Assembly: GCA_027012915.1 (NCBI GenBank)
Contig: JALUYN010000547.1
Span: forward strand, 1 to 8,929
Length of the DNA stretch: 8,929 nt
Source: Cellvibrionaceae bacterium
GTDB lineage: Bacteria > Pseudomonadota > Gammaproteobacteria > Pseudomonadales > Cellvibrionaceae
Direction: 5' to 3'
The notes under the pieces were generated by a model. It was not told the origin of the DNA. It saw only the letters and a list, made by a program, of their open reading frames with translations, and did no database searches. Below, piece by piece: positions 1 to 4,927 of the stretch. Numbering within the stretch: the first letter of the stretch is position 1; every line of letters starts with the position of its first letter. Position numbers and translations under genes: made by a program.

Positions 1-1
1 G

Positions 2-91
2 CGTTGCATCGGTAGATCTTGGCAGCAACAGGTCAAAGAAAGACTAAACGATATTGTGAATTGCTCCGGAGTTTCTTATTGCCGACGATAA
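2..91 (+). CDS. Possible C-terminal end of a truncated gene at the left edge
   Basis: One forward frame is open from the window edge to a TAA at 89-91, giving 29 residues (RCIGRSWQQQVKERLNDIVN, then CSGVSYCRR). The composition (Trp, Gln, Lys, Arg rich) would fit the tail of a real protein, but 29 codons can stay open by chance and no family is recognisable. The other two forward frames and the reverse strand show nothing better at this edge. Low certainty; the flanking sequence to the left would settle it. Confidence 0.2.
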   Translation, partial: RCIGRSWQQQVKERLNDIVNCSGVSYCRR

Positions 92-349
92 ACAATACAC
101 TCTTCCTCAGCGACCGGTTTAGGGCGTTTTAAGTCGCACGTCTTGACCTGAAATGTCCAAGTTAGGGTGGTCAGCAATGAGCTGGCACACCGATGGCGAT
201 TGAGGTCCAGGGCGTACGTGAGCTGTTCCGTTTAGGGTGTACCCTATAATGGCTGCGATGTTTTATCTCCCATTTTGCCCCATACTTTTGAGCTACCCTA
301 ATGCCTTGTTTTTATTAAACCGGGGCAGGGGGGGGTCAAAACTCCTAAG
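92..349. other. Non-coding stretch with TAGGGT-type motifs
   Basis: No convincing gene lies here. The stretch contains a short inverted repeat TAGGGT-GT-ACCCTA (233-246) that overlaps a perfect TATAAT hexamer (245-250), further single copies of the motif at 163-168 (TAGGGT) and 295-300 (ACCCTA), and a related TTTAGGGCG at 118-126. A run of eight G (328-335) follows GGGG (322-325). There is no good -35 element at the usual distance from the TATAAT, so a promoter is not claimed. The motif cluster could be an operator region or the remnant of a mobile-element end. Confidence 0.4.
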
Positions 350-574
350 TTATGAGCCACCTTTGGCCATCCCGAGCAGCGCTTCAACCACGGCATCAAT
401 TTCAGCGGCCCGTTTGTGATTTCCGCGCGATCGGGCGAGGTTGGCAATGCGCCCATAGATTTTAGCGAAGTGAGCGGCATTCTCTTTATCGTCACCATCG
501 GTTGCACGAACTCCCTTCAGGTATTCGCCTATCCGATCGAATTTTGGTAGATGCCCGAGCAGATCTTTGATCAC
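350..574 (-). CDS. Small hypothetical protein (74 aa), possibly a gene remnant
   Basis: Leftward ORF from a GTG at 574 to TAA at 350. I do not recognise the family. The sequence is hydrophilic and helix-prone, with mixed charges (FAKIYGRIANLARSR, then KRAAEIDAVVEALLGM), which looks more like a soluble protein than a random frame. There is no good Shine-Dalgarno sequence before the GTG, and the start codon sits inside a stem-loop (568-592). A further leftward frame (571-759) ends in a TGA overlapping this GTG in a GTGA arrangement. However, that frame covers the ribosome binding site and start of the rightward SWIM gene and is probably not real. The gene may therefore be a 3' remnant that has lost its original start. 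Transcribed divergently from the block beginning at 694. Confidence 0.4.
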   Translation of the reverse strand: MIKDLLGHLPKFDRIGEYLKGVRATDGDDKENAAHFAKIYGRIANLARSRGNHKRAAEIDAVVEALLGMAKGGS

Positions 575-592
575 TCTTGGGAAAGAGTATCA
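568..592. repeat. Stem-loop between divergent genes
   Basis: The arms are TGAT-c-ACTCTT (568-578) and AAGAGTATCA (583-592), a ten-pair stem with one bulged C and a GGGA loop. It covers the start codon of the leftward ORF and lies about 100 bp upstream of the SWIM gene. It is not followed by a T tract on either strand, so it is not an evident terminator. An operator or translational control element is possible but unproven. Confidence 0.35.
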
Positions 593-677
593 GATTTAGA
601 AGGTTTCAGCTCGGAATTTTCTGCCCGCGATTCCAGAATGATGGCATCTCGGACAGCAGAGTCACAATGCGATATCC

Positions 678-683
678 AGGAGG
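678..683 (+). promoter_or_regulatory. Ribosome binding site fixing the GTG start of the SWIM gene
   Basis: A full AGGAGG sits ten bases before the GTG at 694. It is the strongest Shine-Dalgarno match in this block. It supports the GTG start even though GTG is less common, and there is no in-frame ATG in the N-terminal part before the zinc motif. Confidence 0.65.
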
Positions 684-693
684 CTAGAACAAA

Positions 694-1434
694 GTGGGCG
701 CGACAGGCTTCCCAAAACAGCTTTTGCCTATTTCGTTGGACTTCAAACCATATCTTCAAGCGTATGGAACTATCGAAGTAGAATCATTTAGCGAGCATGA
801 GCGTTTTTACTCTGTGGATCTTGAGGAACAAACATGCACATGCGGAAACTTTGTCGAAGACAGGCTTCCACACGTATCCAAAGATCATTTAGGCAGGTGG
901 TGTAAGCACCTGGTTGAAGTTCTAACCGAATGCGGGGCACTCGATGACTTAGACGAGTGGCAAAAAGCGATGCTAGCGCCAGGTTTTGGGGGACCATTTT
1001 ACGCATTCAAAGTGGATTTGCCGACCGTTCTATCAATGGTCGTCGCCATTAATACGAACCTGGAATGGATGGATGTTTACGCTCGGACGAAAAAGGCCGG
1101 CGAGAAGATGACAAACGCGACTGGAAGAATAAAGAGATATGGCTGGCACGTCTCGGACCATAGCTGGTCATATGGAGAAGCACCTGCTGGGGCATCTGAG
1201 CTCAAACCAATACTCAAATCATTCAATCAACTGAGTTACACTCAAATAGAGGAACCGAAATCTTCGGAACCAGGAGGCACACCTCAAAAACGGCGGAAAT
1301 CGCAAAGTGGTTGCATGAGCGCTTTTTGGGTTTTGCTCATATTGGGGTGCCTAGTGACTTGGGTCGCGCTACAAATAGAACAACCAACCGATGGGGGAAA
1401 AGATGTTCCGGAAATCCGCGCTGAAGACCGCTGA
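694..1434 (+). CDS. SWIM zinc-finger protein with C-terminal membrane anchor
   Basis: The 246-aa product carries a SWIM-type zinc motif, CxC-x19-CxH, formed by C48, C50, C70 and H72. The preceding strand-like segment (roughly 30-46, ending YSVDLEEQT) is usual for SWIM domains. SWIM domains bind zinc and are associated with DNA or protein binding. The middle (about 85-185) matches nothing I recognise. A basic KRRK stretch (199-202) precedes one hydrophobic helix (about 209-227, MSAFWVLLILGCLVTWVAL) and a short polar tail. By the positive-inside rule the SWIM part should face the cytoplasm, as in a tail-anchored protein. The GTG start is chosen from the AGGAGG at 678-683. The next gene starts inside the 3' end of this one, indicating co-translation. 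SWIM plus a single C-terminal membrane segment is an unusual arrangement. Function unknown; the zinc motif assignment is firm. Confidence 0.75.
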   Translation: MGATGFPKQLLPISLDFKPYLQAYGTIEVESFSEHERFYSVDLEEQTCTCGNFVEDRLPHVSKDHLGRWCKHLVEVLTECGALDDLDEWQKAMLAPGFGGPFYAFKVDLPTVLSMVVAINTNLEWMDVYARTKKAGEKMTNATGRIKRYGWHVSDHSWSYGEAPAGASELKPILKSFNQLSYTQIEEPKSSEPGGTPQKRRKSQSGCMSAFWVLLILGCLVTWVALQIEQPTDGGKDVPEIRAEDR

Positions 1435-1879
1435 GCAACGTTTATTTAGATACATAGAACACAGAGAAGCTGACCCTGAATCTAGGACGGAGCTGGCTCT
1501 GCAAGTGTTGCTCGCATTCCGGCAGCTGATGCTACAACAAGGCGTCAGCGGCCTTCATACAATTCGAGACGTTTTCGAGATGCTCCCGGCATTTCAGAAG
1601 AACACATCTCGAGGAAAATTCTTGGATATGCAGGCCGCTATTTCCAAAGGTATTGATAGGGCGCAGAAAACAAAAGATCGGCCTGCTACAGTGGGATTGA
1701 TGTTCGTGAATGGGCTTTTGGACGTGTACCAATATCACCCAGCAAGCGATCAGAGCGGTAAGCCGATTAAGAAGAAAGACAATCGTCCAGAAGAATTACT
1801 CCATGGGTTTGTTTTAGAGCTGGGCCGAATGATGGAGCATCTAGGTCAAGATGCAGATTTACCGATCGATCCGGTTTAG
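1403..1879 (+). CDS. Hypothetical helical protein, co-encoded with the SWIM gene
   Basis: I do not recognise this 158-aa protein. It is predicted soluble and mostly helical: an N-terminal charged helix (SALKTAEQRLFRYIEHREAD), a central helical part, a lysine-rich loop (SGKPIKKKDNRPEE) and an acidic C-terminus ending LPIDPV. There is no signal peptide or membrane segment. The ATG at 1403 is preferred because GGGGGA (1393-1398) lies just upstream. An in-frame ATG at 1391 would add four residues but has no ribosome binding site. Its start overlaps the 3' end of the SWIM gene by 32 bases in a different frame, which suggests translational coupling and a joint function. The HNH gene follows about 30 bases after its stop. 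Confidence 0.65.
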   Translation: MFRKSALKTAEQRLFRYIEHREADPESRTELALQVLLAFRQLMLQQGVSGLHTIRDVFEMLPAFQKNTSRGKFLDMQAAISKGIDRAQKTKDRPATVGLMFVNGLLDVYQYHPASDQSGKPIKKKDNRPEELLHGFVLELGRMMEHLGQDADLPIDPV

Positions 1880-1912
1880 CAGAAACGCAAAAGATCCCAG
1901 AGCTTGAAAAAT

Positions 1913-2581
1913 ATGCATGAAATGCGCAACAGTTTCGGCCCGCCACACCCGTTGGTCTTCGAAGCAGCAACACTATTGGCTAATGCAGTTGATGCTCACC
2001 TTGTCGGTAATATCGATCTAGCGCATGATCTAATATTGCGGGCAGATTTTGCCGAGCTAGGAGACTGGCTTGATCCGATATGGCTTCGTAAAACTGGGGA
2101 AACCAAGCCGATAAAGGTAGATGGATTGCCGCCGGTTCTCCCAAAAGATCAACGGGATCCGGCCAGAATGCCCAACGCGAAAATGAAAAGAGCTTTGATT
2201 GCTCGCGATGGTCACCATTGTCGATTTTGCTCGATGCCGGTCATCCGGGCGGAGGTGCGAAAAGAGATTTGCCGTTTGTATCCTGAGGCTGCACGCTGGA
2301 CATCGCCAAAGGAAACAGACCAGCATCGTGGTCTACAGGCGATGTGGCTTCAATATGATCATTTGATGGTCCATTCTCGAGGCGGCCCTACCAGTTTGGA
2401 TAACATGGTTATTGCCTGCGCCGCGTGCAATTTCGGTAGAGATCGATATACCTTGGAAGAAATGAGGTTCACTGATCCACGGACGGACAAACGGACTCCA
2501 AGTTGGGCGAACGCAGATAGCTGGGACGGATTGGAACGATTGTTTCCATCTACAAAACGAGCCTTGAAGCAATCCGTCTAG
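1913..2581 (+). CDS. HNH endonuclease family protein
   Basis: A 222-aa protein with a C-terminal HNH nuclease domain. From the ATG at 1913, the structural zinc pairs are C103-x2-C106 (HHCRFC) and C169-x2-C172 (ACAAC). The catalytic Asp-His is D149-H150 (YDHLMVHSRGG), the central Asn is N164 (LDNMVI), and the last motif position reads CNFGRDR with Asn where the classical motif has a second His. This HNN form is common among HNH enzymes with paired CxxC zinc sites. The N-terminal 95 residues match nothing I know and may determine target or partner. The longer TTG start at 1904 and the ATG at 1922 are alternatives; none has a clear ribosome binding site. The family cleaves DNA using a divalent metal; whether this one is a restriction, homing or defence nuclease cannot be read from the sequence. 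Confidence 0.8.
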   Translation: MHEMRNSFGPPHPLVFEAATLLANAVDAHLVGNIDLAHDLILRADFAELGDWLDPIWLRKTGETKPIKVDGLPPVLPKDQRDPARMPNAKMKRALIARDGHHCRFCSMPVIRAEVRKEICRLYPEAARWTSPKETDQHRGLQAMWLQYDHLMVHSRGGPTSLDNMVIACAACNFGRDRYTLEEMRFTDPRTDKRTPSWANADSWDGLERLFPSTKRALKQSV

Positions 2582-2594
2582 CATCCGACATAGA

Positions 2595-2630
2595 ACCGGT
2601 ATCAGGCGCTCGCTCGCGCTGCGGTTTAAT
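2595..2630 (+). repeat. Intra-operon hairpin between HNH and DUF2971 genes
   Basis: ACCG (2595-2598) can pair with CGGT (2622-2625), and CAGGCG (2603-2608) with CGCgCTG (2615-2621, one bulge), around the loop CTCGCT. TTAATA follows. A wider pair AGAACC (2592-2597) / GGTTCT (2632-2637) is an alternative fold that would compete with it. It could be a weak terminator, an attenuator or an mRNA processing site that lowers expression of the last gene. The T tract is too short for a confident terminator. Confidence 0.3.
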
Positions 2631-2639
2631 AGGTTCTCA

Positions 2640-3383
2640 TTGCCAATTGAAACTTCCCATCCAGCGATCCGCACCGTTCCTCAGGACATTCCGGTCTGGA
2701 GATTTATGTCAGTCCCAAAACTGCTTTCGCTTTTGAATGAAGAAGCGATCGCATTCGTAAGAATGGATGTTCTAAGCGCTAGAGACCCTCGAGAAGGTCG
2801 ATTGACCCATCTGGAGCAAGAACAGCTGCAAAGTGGAAATCTTCCGCCTTCGCAAGATCATCTCCGAGGTATCCTTCCTGCAAACCTCTTTTCTAGAACG
2901 TTTCAACACATCGAGGAGGCCGCTGTTACGGGCAATTTCGTCAATTGTTGGAACCAGAATGATCACGAACCTGCCCAACTCTGGGCGAGCTATGCCAGTG
3001 AAACAGAAGGGGTTGCGATCAAGTCATCTATTGATCGAATGATTACAGCTTTCCGAGACTACGAGCATCTAATTTATTGCGGAGCCATCAACTATGTCGA
3101 TTATTCTACGACGTCACATTTTTCGGGGAATTCATTCAGTTACGTCTTCAGGAAACAAATCCAATATCAATCTGAACGGGAAGTCCGGTTGTGTATCCAA
3201 AAGCACCCCGAGTACGACCCGGATGAACTCCTTATAAAATCCGTCCCGTGCCATTTGAGTGTATTGATTCAAGAGATACGCCTCGCGCCCTTTGCACCCG
3301 CCTATGTTAATGAAGCGCTAGAGGGCGTCATTCGCAGGTTTCTGCCAAATGTGCGAATTCTTCCATCTGATCTCGGGGCATAA
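2640..3383 (+). CDS. DUF2971 family protein
   Basis: The 247-aa product has the hallmarks of DUF2971. These are VWRFMS near the N-terminus (19-24, the usual "LYRYMS"), ARDPREG (47-53), the core FVNCWNQNDHEPAQLWASYA (100-119) running on into TEGVAIKSS (122-130), YVDYS (152-156), and FRKQIQYQSEREVRL (170-184). The length matches full-length members. The family's biochemistry is not established; members are frequent in accessory and mobile DNA. The annotated start is a TTG, because the only in-frame ATG (2706) would cut into the conserved N-terminal motif; the ribosome binding site is weak. It is the last gene of the rightward block, 58 bases after the HNH gene, and is followed at once by a terminator hairpin. 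No membrane segment or signal peptide. Confidence 0.8.
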   Translation: MPIETSHPAIRTVPQDIPVWRFMSVPKLLSLLNEEAIAFVRMDVLSARDPREGRLTHLEQEQLQSGNLPPSQDHLRGILPANLFSRTFQHIEEAAVTGNFVNCWNQNDHEPAQLWASYASETEGVAIKSSIDRMITAFRDYEHLIYCGAINYVDYSTTSHFSGNSFSYVFRKQIQYQSEREVRLCIQKHPEYDPDELLIKSVPCHLSVLIQEIRLAPFAPAYVNEALEGVIRRFLPNVRILPSDLGA

Positions 3384-3395
3384 ATCAACGACCTT

Positions 3396-3438
3396 TAAAA
3401 AAAGGGGAGGCTCCGGACATAGCAATGTCCAGAGCCTC
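3396..3438 (-). terminator. Rho-independent terminator between convergent genes
   Basis: A 14-pair stem, left arm 3407-3420 (GAGGCTCCGGACAT) and right arm 3425-3438 (ATGTCCAGAGCCTC), has one mismatch and an AGCA loop. On the leftward strand it is followed by CCCC and a T tract (the A run around 3397-3403), so it should terminate the leftward gene 3450-3716. The same hairpin lies 24 bases after the DUF2971 stop and could also stop rightward transcription, although the rightward T tract is poor. Confidence 0.8.
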
Positions 3439-3449
3439 TGTTTCACGCT

Positions 3450-3716
3450 CTAAGCGTCTTCCGTCTCCTTCGCCACTGTTTCAGGCTCGGTTTCAGTTTT
3501 GGAATCGGCGGCTTTGTCAGCCGTTTCGTCGTCCTTCGGTTTCGGTTCCATCAGAATGATTTGACCGTTGACCGGGACCGCCTCGAGCTGGATGCGAAGG
3601 TTACCCTTTGGGGTTTCCCAGGCAGCGCCGATTTCGGTCCATCGAGCAGATCGATTTGGCCCGCTTCCATAATTGTTGACGGTATACGCACGCAGTTTGG
3701 GCTGGTTTGCAGCCAT
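3450..3716 (-). CDS. Small conserved plasmid/ICE-type protein with acidic tail
   Basis: The 88-aa leftward product has two parts. Residues 1-60 form a compact, probably beta-rich domain with the pattern RSARWTEIGAAWETPKG (22-38), then NLRIQLEAVPVNGQIILMEP (39-58). I recognise this layout ("W-x-x-IG-x-A-W ... N-x-Q-L-x-A-x-P-x-x-G-x-I-x-L") from small uncharacterised proteins common on proteobacterial plasmids and integrative elements. Residues 61-88 are a low-complexity acidic tail rich in Glu, Asp, Thr and Lys. The ATG at 3716 is chosen because GGAGG lies just before it; upstream in-frame starts at 3728 and 3791 lack one. The gene ends just before a strong terminator. Function unknown; the acidic tail recalls single-stranded DNA-binding proteins, but that is only an analogy. 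Confidence 0.7.
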   Translation of the reverse strand: MAANQPKLRAYTVNNYGSGPNRSARWTEIGAAWETPKGNLRIQLEAVPVNGQIILMEPKPKDDETADKAADSKTETEPETVAKETEDA

Positions 3717-3830
3717 TTGCGCCTCCATTGAAAAGAGTTGAAGATAAGCACAGCGAGAAAGTTGCGACGCAAAATTCTCCAATGCTTTCAAGGTGTAGGG
3801 CGAAACTGGGCCGTTACAACCCCCCTTTAG

Positions 3831-3858
3831 AAAAAGGCCGGCTTCATCAAGCCTGGCC
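3831..3858 (-). terminator. Leftward Rho-independent terminator upstream of the small gene
   Basis: Read leftward, GGCCAGGCTT (3858-3849), loop GATG and AAGCCGGCC (3844-3836) form a nine-pair stem with one bulge, followed directly by TTTTT (3835-3831). It would end a transcript coming from the origin region, and it shields the small leftward gene from that transcription. No convincing protein gene lies upstream of it on this strand, so the transcript it ends may be an untranslated RNA. Confidence 0.6.
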
Positions 3859-3907
3859 CTGTCCCGTTGCTTTTTCGGAGCCGTTCTCGCTGTCGAGCAT
3901 GAGCGGA

Positions 3908-3959
3908 TGATTTGTATTTTCCCGCTTAGAGCCCATGCCCGGCGGGGAAATACAAATCA
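3908..3959. repeat. Long imperfect inverted repeat (18-bp arms)
   Basis: The left arm TGATTTGTATTTTCCCGC (3908-3925) and right arm GCGGGGAAATACAAATCA (3942-3959) are complementary at 17 of 18 positions, with a 16-base spacer. It lies alone in non-coding DNA between the leftward terminator and the origin. There is no T tract beyond the natural AT part of the arms, so it does not read as a standard terminator. A partition (centromere-like) site, an operator or a recombination site are all possible. Confidence 0.6.
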
Positions 3960-4424
3960 GACGCGGGCGGCGGCATTGAACCTGTCGCTTGAGCATAAGG
4001 GTAAAACCTGCTGCTTTTTTGGTGAGTTTGAGCGTTCGAGATGCGGATCATCTCCCGTGTAAAACCCGAGAGAAAACGAAATCATTAGATCTGTTTTCAC
4101 ATCATCGAAAAAACCCATCCATTTAAACGCCGCTACAGCGCGTTTTCGAGGTCCAAATGTATCGAGAGTTGCAAAACTCTCTGAAACTCGCCCTAGAGCG
4201 GTCTCTCGTCGTGCTGAAGCGGCAAAAACCGAAGACCTGAGCTTTCGGCCAAGCCTTAAACCCTTTCGAAAGCCAATGTTCGGCCCTTGTGGCCGAACCA
4301 ACCTTATAAACGTATTCGCGTTAGCGAATTCCTTTCATAAAGGCTGGGCAGGGGCGACGCCGTAGGCGTCGTGGCTGACGTGCGCAGCACGTATATTGGC
4401 CGGATTCGATCGGCTTGGGTGTGT
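3960..4424. other. Hairpin-rich non-coding region upstream of the iterons
   Basis: No gene is convincing here; a leftward frame (3957-4301) exists but looks spurious. Five inverted repeats follow one another: GAGAGTT/AACTCTC with a GCAA loop (4164-4181), GCTTTCG/CGAAAGC (4241-4273, 19-base loop), GTTCGGCC/GGCCGAAC (4278-4298), ATTCGC/GCGAAT (4314-4329), CGACGCC/GGCGTCG (4355-4371), and close behind ACGTGC/GCACGT (4378-4392). All arms are perfect. Such clusters occur in origins, transfer origins and structured RNAs; nothing here decides between them. A degenerate iteron lies at 4054-4069. Confidence 0.5.
4054..4069 (+). repeat. Isolated degenerate iteron
   Basis: This 16-base site reads CCCGTGTAAAACCCGA and matches iteron 5 (4710-4725) at 14 of 16 positions, in the same orientation as the main array. 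The G at position six is shared with iteron 2. It lies about 450 bp before the first array member and could be a remote RepA-binding site or a decayed iteron. Confidence 0.45.
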
Positions 4425-4503
4425 TATATTGTGTTAGATAATAGTGTTAAGGCAAAAAAATGCCGTATAAGTCGAAGAAATATAAGAGAAAAATCGAAGG
4501 GGC

Positions 4504-4613
4504 CCTGTCTAATACCCGAATCTCACCTGTGTGAATCCCGATAGAACCTGTCTGTTTCCCGATTCGCATGCAAAGTTATCCACAGGCCCGGTGGTACCCT
4601 GTCTGTTTCCCGA
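4504..4613 (+). repeat. Distal iteron group (iterons 1-4)
   Basis: Direct repeats of 16 bases fitting CCTGTNT-NNNN-CCCGA lie at 4504-4519 (centre AATA), 4526-4541 (CCTGTGT, centre GAAT), 4547-4562 (GTTT) and 4598-4613 (GTTT). The first three are spaced 22 and 21 bases start to start, about two helical turns. The fourth lies 51 bases further on, beyond the DnaA box. Confidence 0.9.
4576..4584 (+). promoter_or_regulatory. DnaA box
   Basis: TTATCCACA is a perfect match to the consensus DnaA box. It lies between iterons 3 and 4, as expected if host DnaA is recruited to the plasmid origin. It is the only perfect copy I see in the window. Confidence 0.85.
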
Positions 4614-4709
4614 AACATCCGGCATTCTTAAGCATACCGCAAAACCCAGGGGATATGCGAACATTTCGGCGTAATATGCCGTAGAATGCCCCTAAAAGAG
4701 GGGGTTAGC

Positions 4710-4891
4710 CCTGTCTAAAACCCGAATAATCACATGGGATATGGCCAAATTCCTGTCTGTTCCCCGACAAACTGGACCGGACTCCATTGAAACCTGTCTG
4801 TTTCCCGAGCGTTTACACGGCTTTCGAGCCTAAACCCTGTTTAATTCCCGAAACTCTAGACAGGGCGGACAAAACCCTGTCTGTTTCCCGA
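4710..4891 (+). repeat. Proximal iteron group (iterons 5-9)
   Basis: Direct repeats lie at 4710-4725 (centre AAAA), 4752-4767 (GTTC), 4793-4808 (GTTT), 4836-4851 (CCTGTTT, centre AATT) and 4876-4891 (GTTT). Start-to-start spacings are 42, 41, 43 and 40 bases, about four helical turns, so RepA would bind one face of the DNA. The outer parts CCTGT and CCCGA never vary; the four central bases do. Confidence 0.9.
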
Positions 4892-4927
4892 CACGAAAGA
4901 CACACACCCCTCATTGGATTGCGCAGA

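Larger units (their letters stand above)
4425..4927 (+). other. Plasmid replication origin (oriV), iteron type
   Basis: The parts expected of an iteron origin occur in order. First is an AT-rich stretch (about 4426-4497) suited to strand opening. Three closely spaced iterons follow, then a consensus DnaA box (4576-4584), and then six more iterons up to 36 bases before repA. A spacer between iterons 4 and 5 (4614-4709) contains the inverted repeat GGCATTCT (4621-4628) / AGAATGCC (4683-4690). RepA bound to the iterons would be expected both to start replication and to restrain its own gene, since the last iterons cover the region where the repA promoter must lie. Confidence 0.8.

Noticed and set aside
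322..335. GGGG-CA-GGGGGGGG run as a possible G-quadruplex
   Set aside because: Only two G tracts are separated by a real loop; four tracts would need the eight-G run to be split without loops, so a stable intramolecular quadruplex is doubtful.
571..759. Leftward ORF of 62 aa ending in a GTGA overlap with the ORF 350-574
   Set aside because: It has a TTG start without a ribosome binding site, no recognisable family, and covers the strong ribosome binding site and first codons of the SWIM gene on the other strand.
3957..4301. Leftward ORF of 114 aa in the hairpin-rich region
   Set aside because: It starts at a TTG without a usable ribosome binding site and has an Arg- and Ser-rich composition typical of a shadow frame. 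It also runs through several perfect hairpins and the degenerate iteron. A shorter ATG version (MGFFDDVKTDLM...) cannot be fully excluded.
4330..4395. Transfer origin (oriT) nic site near the hairpins
   Set aside because: I compared the region with the RP4-, RSF1010- and Ti-type nic regions from memory and saw no convincing match, and no relaxase gene lies in the window.
4787..4817. TTGAAA followed by TTTACA as a repA promoter with an iteron in the spacer
   Set aside because: The spacer is 19 bases and the -10 match is poor. An iteron-covered promoter is expected here, but this pair is not good enough to call.
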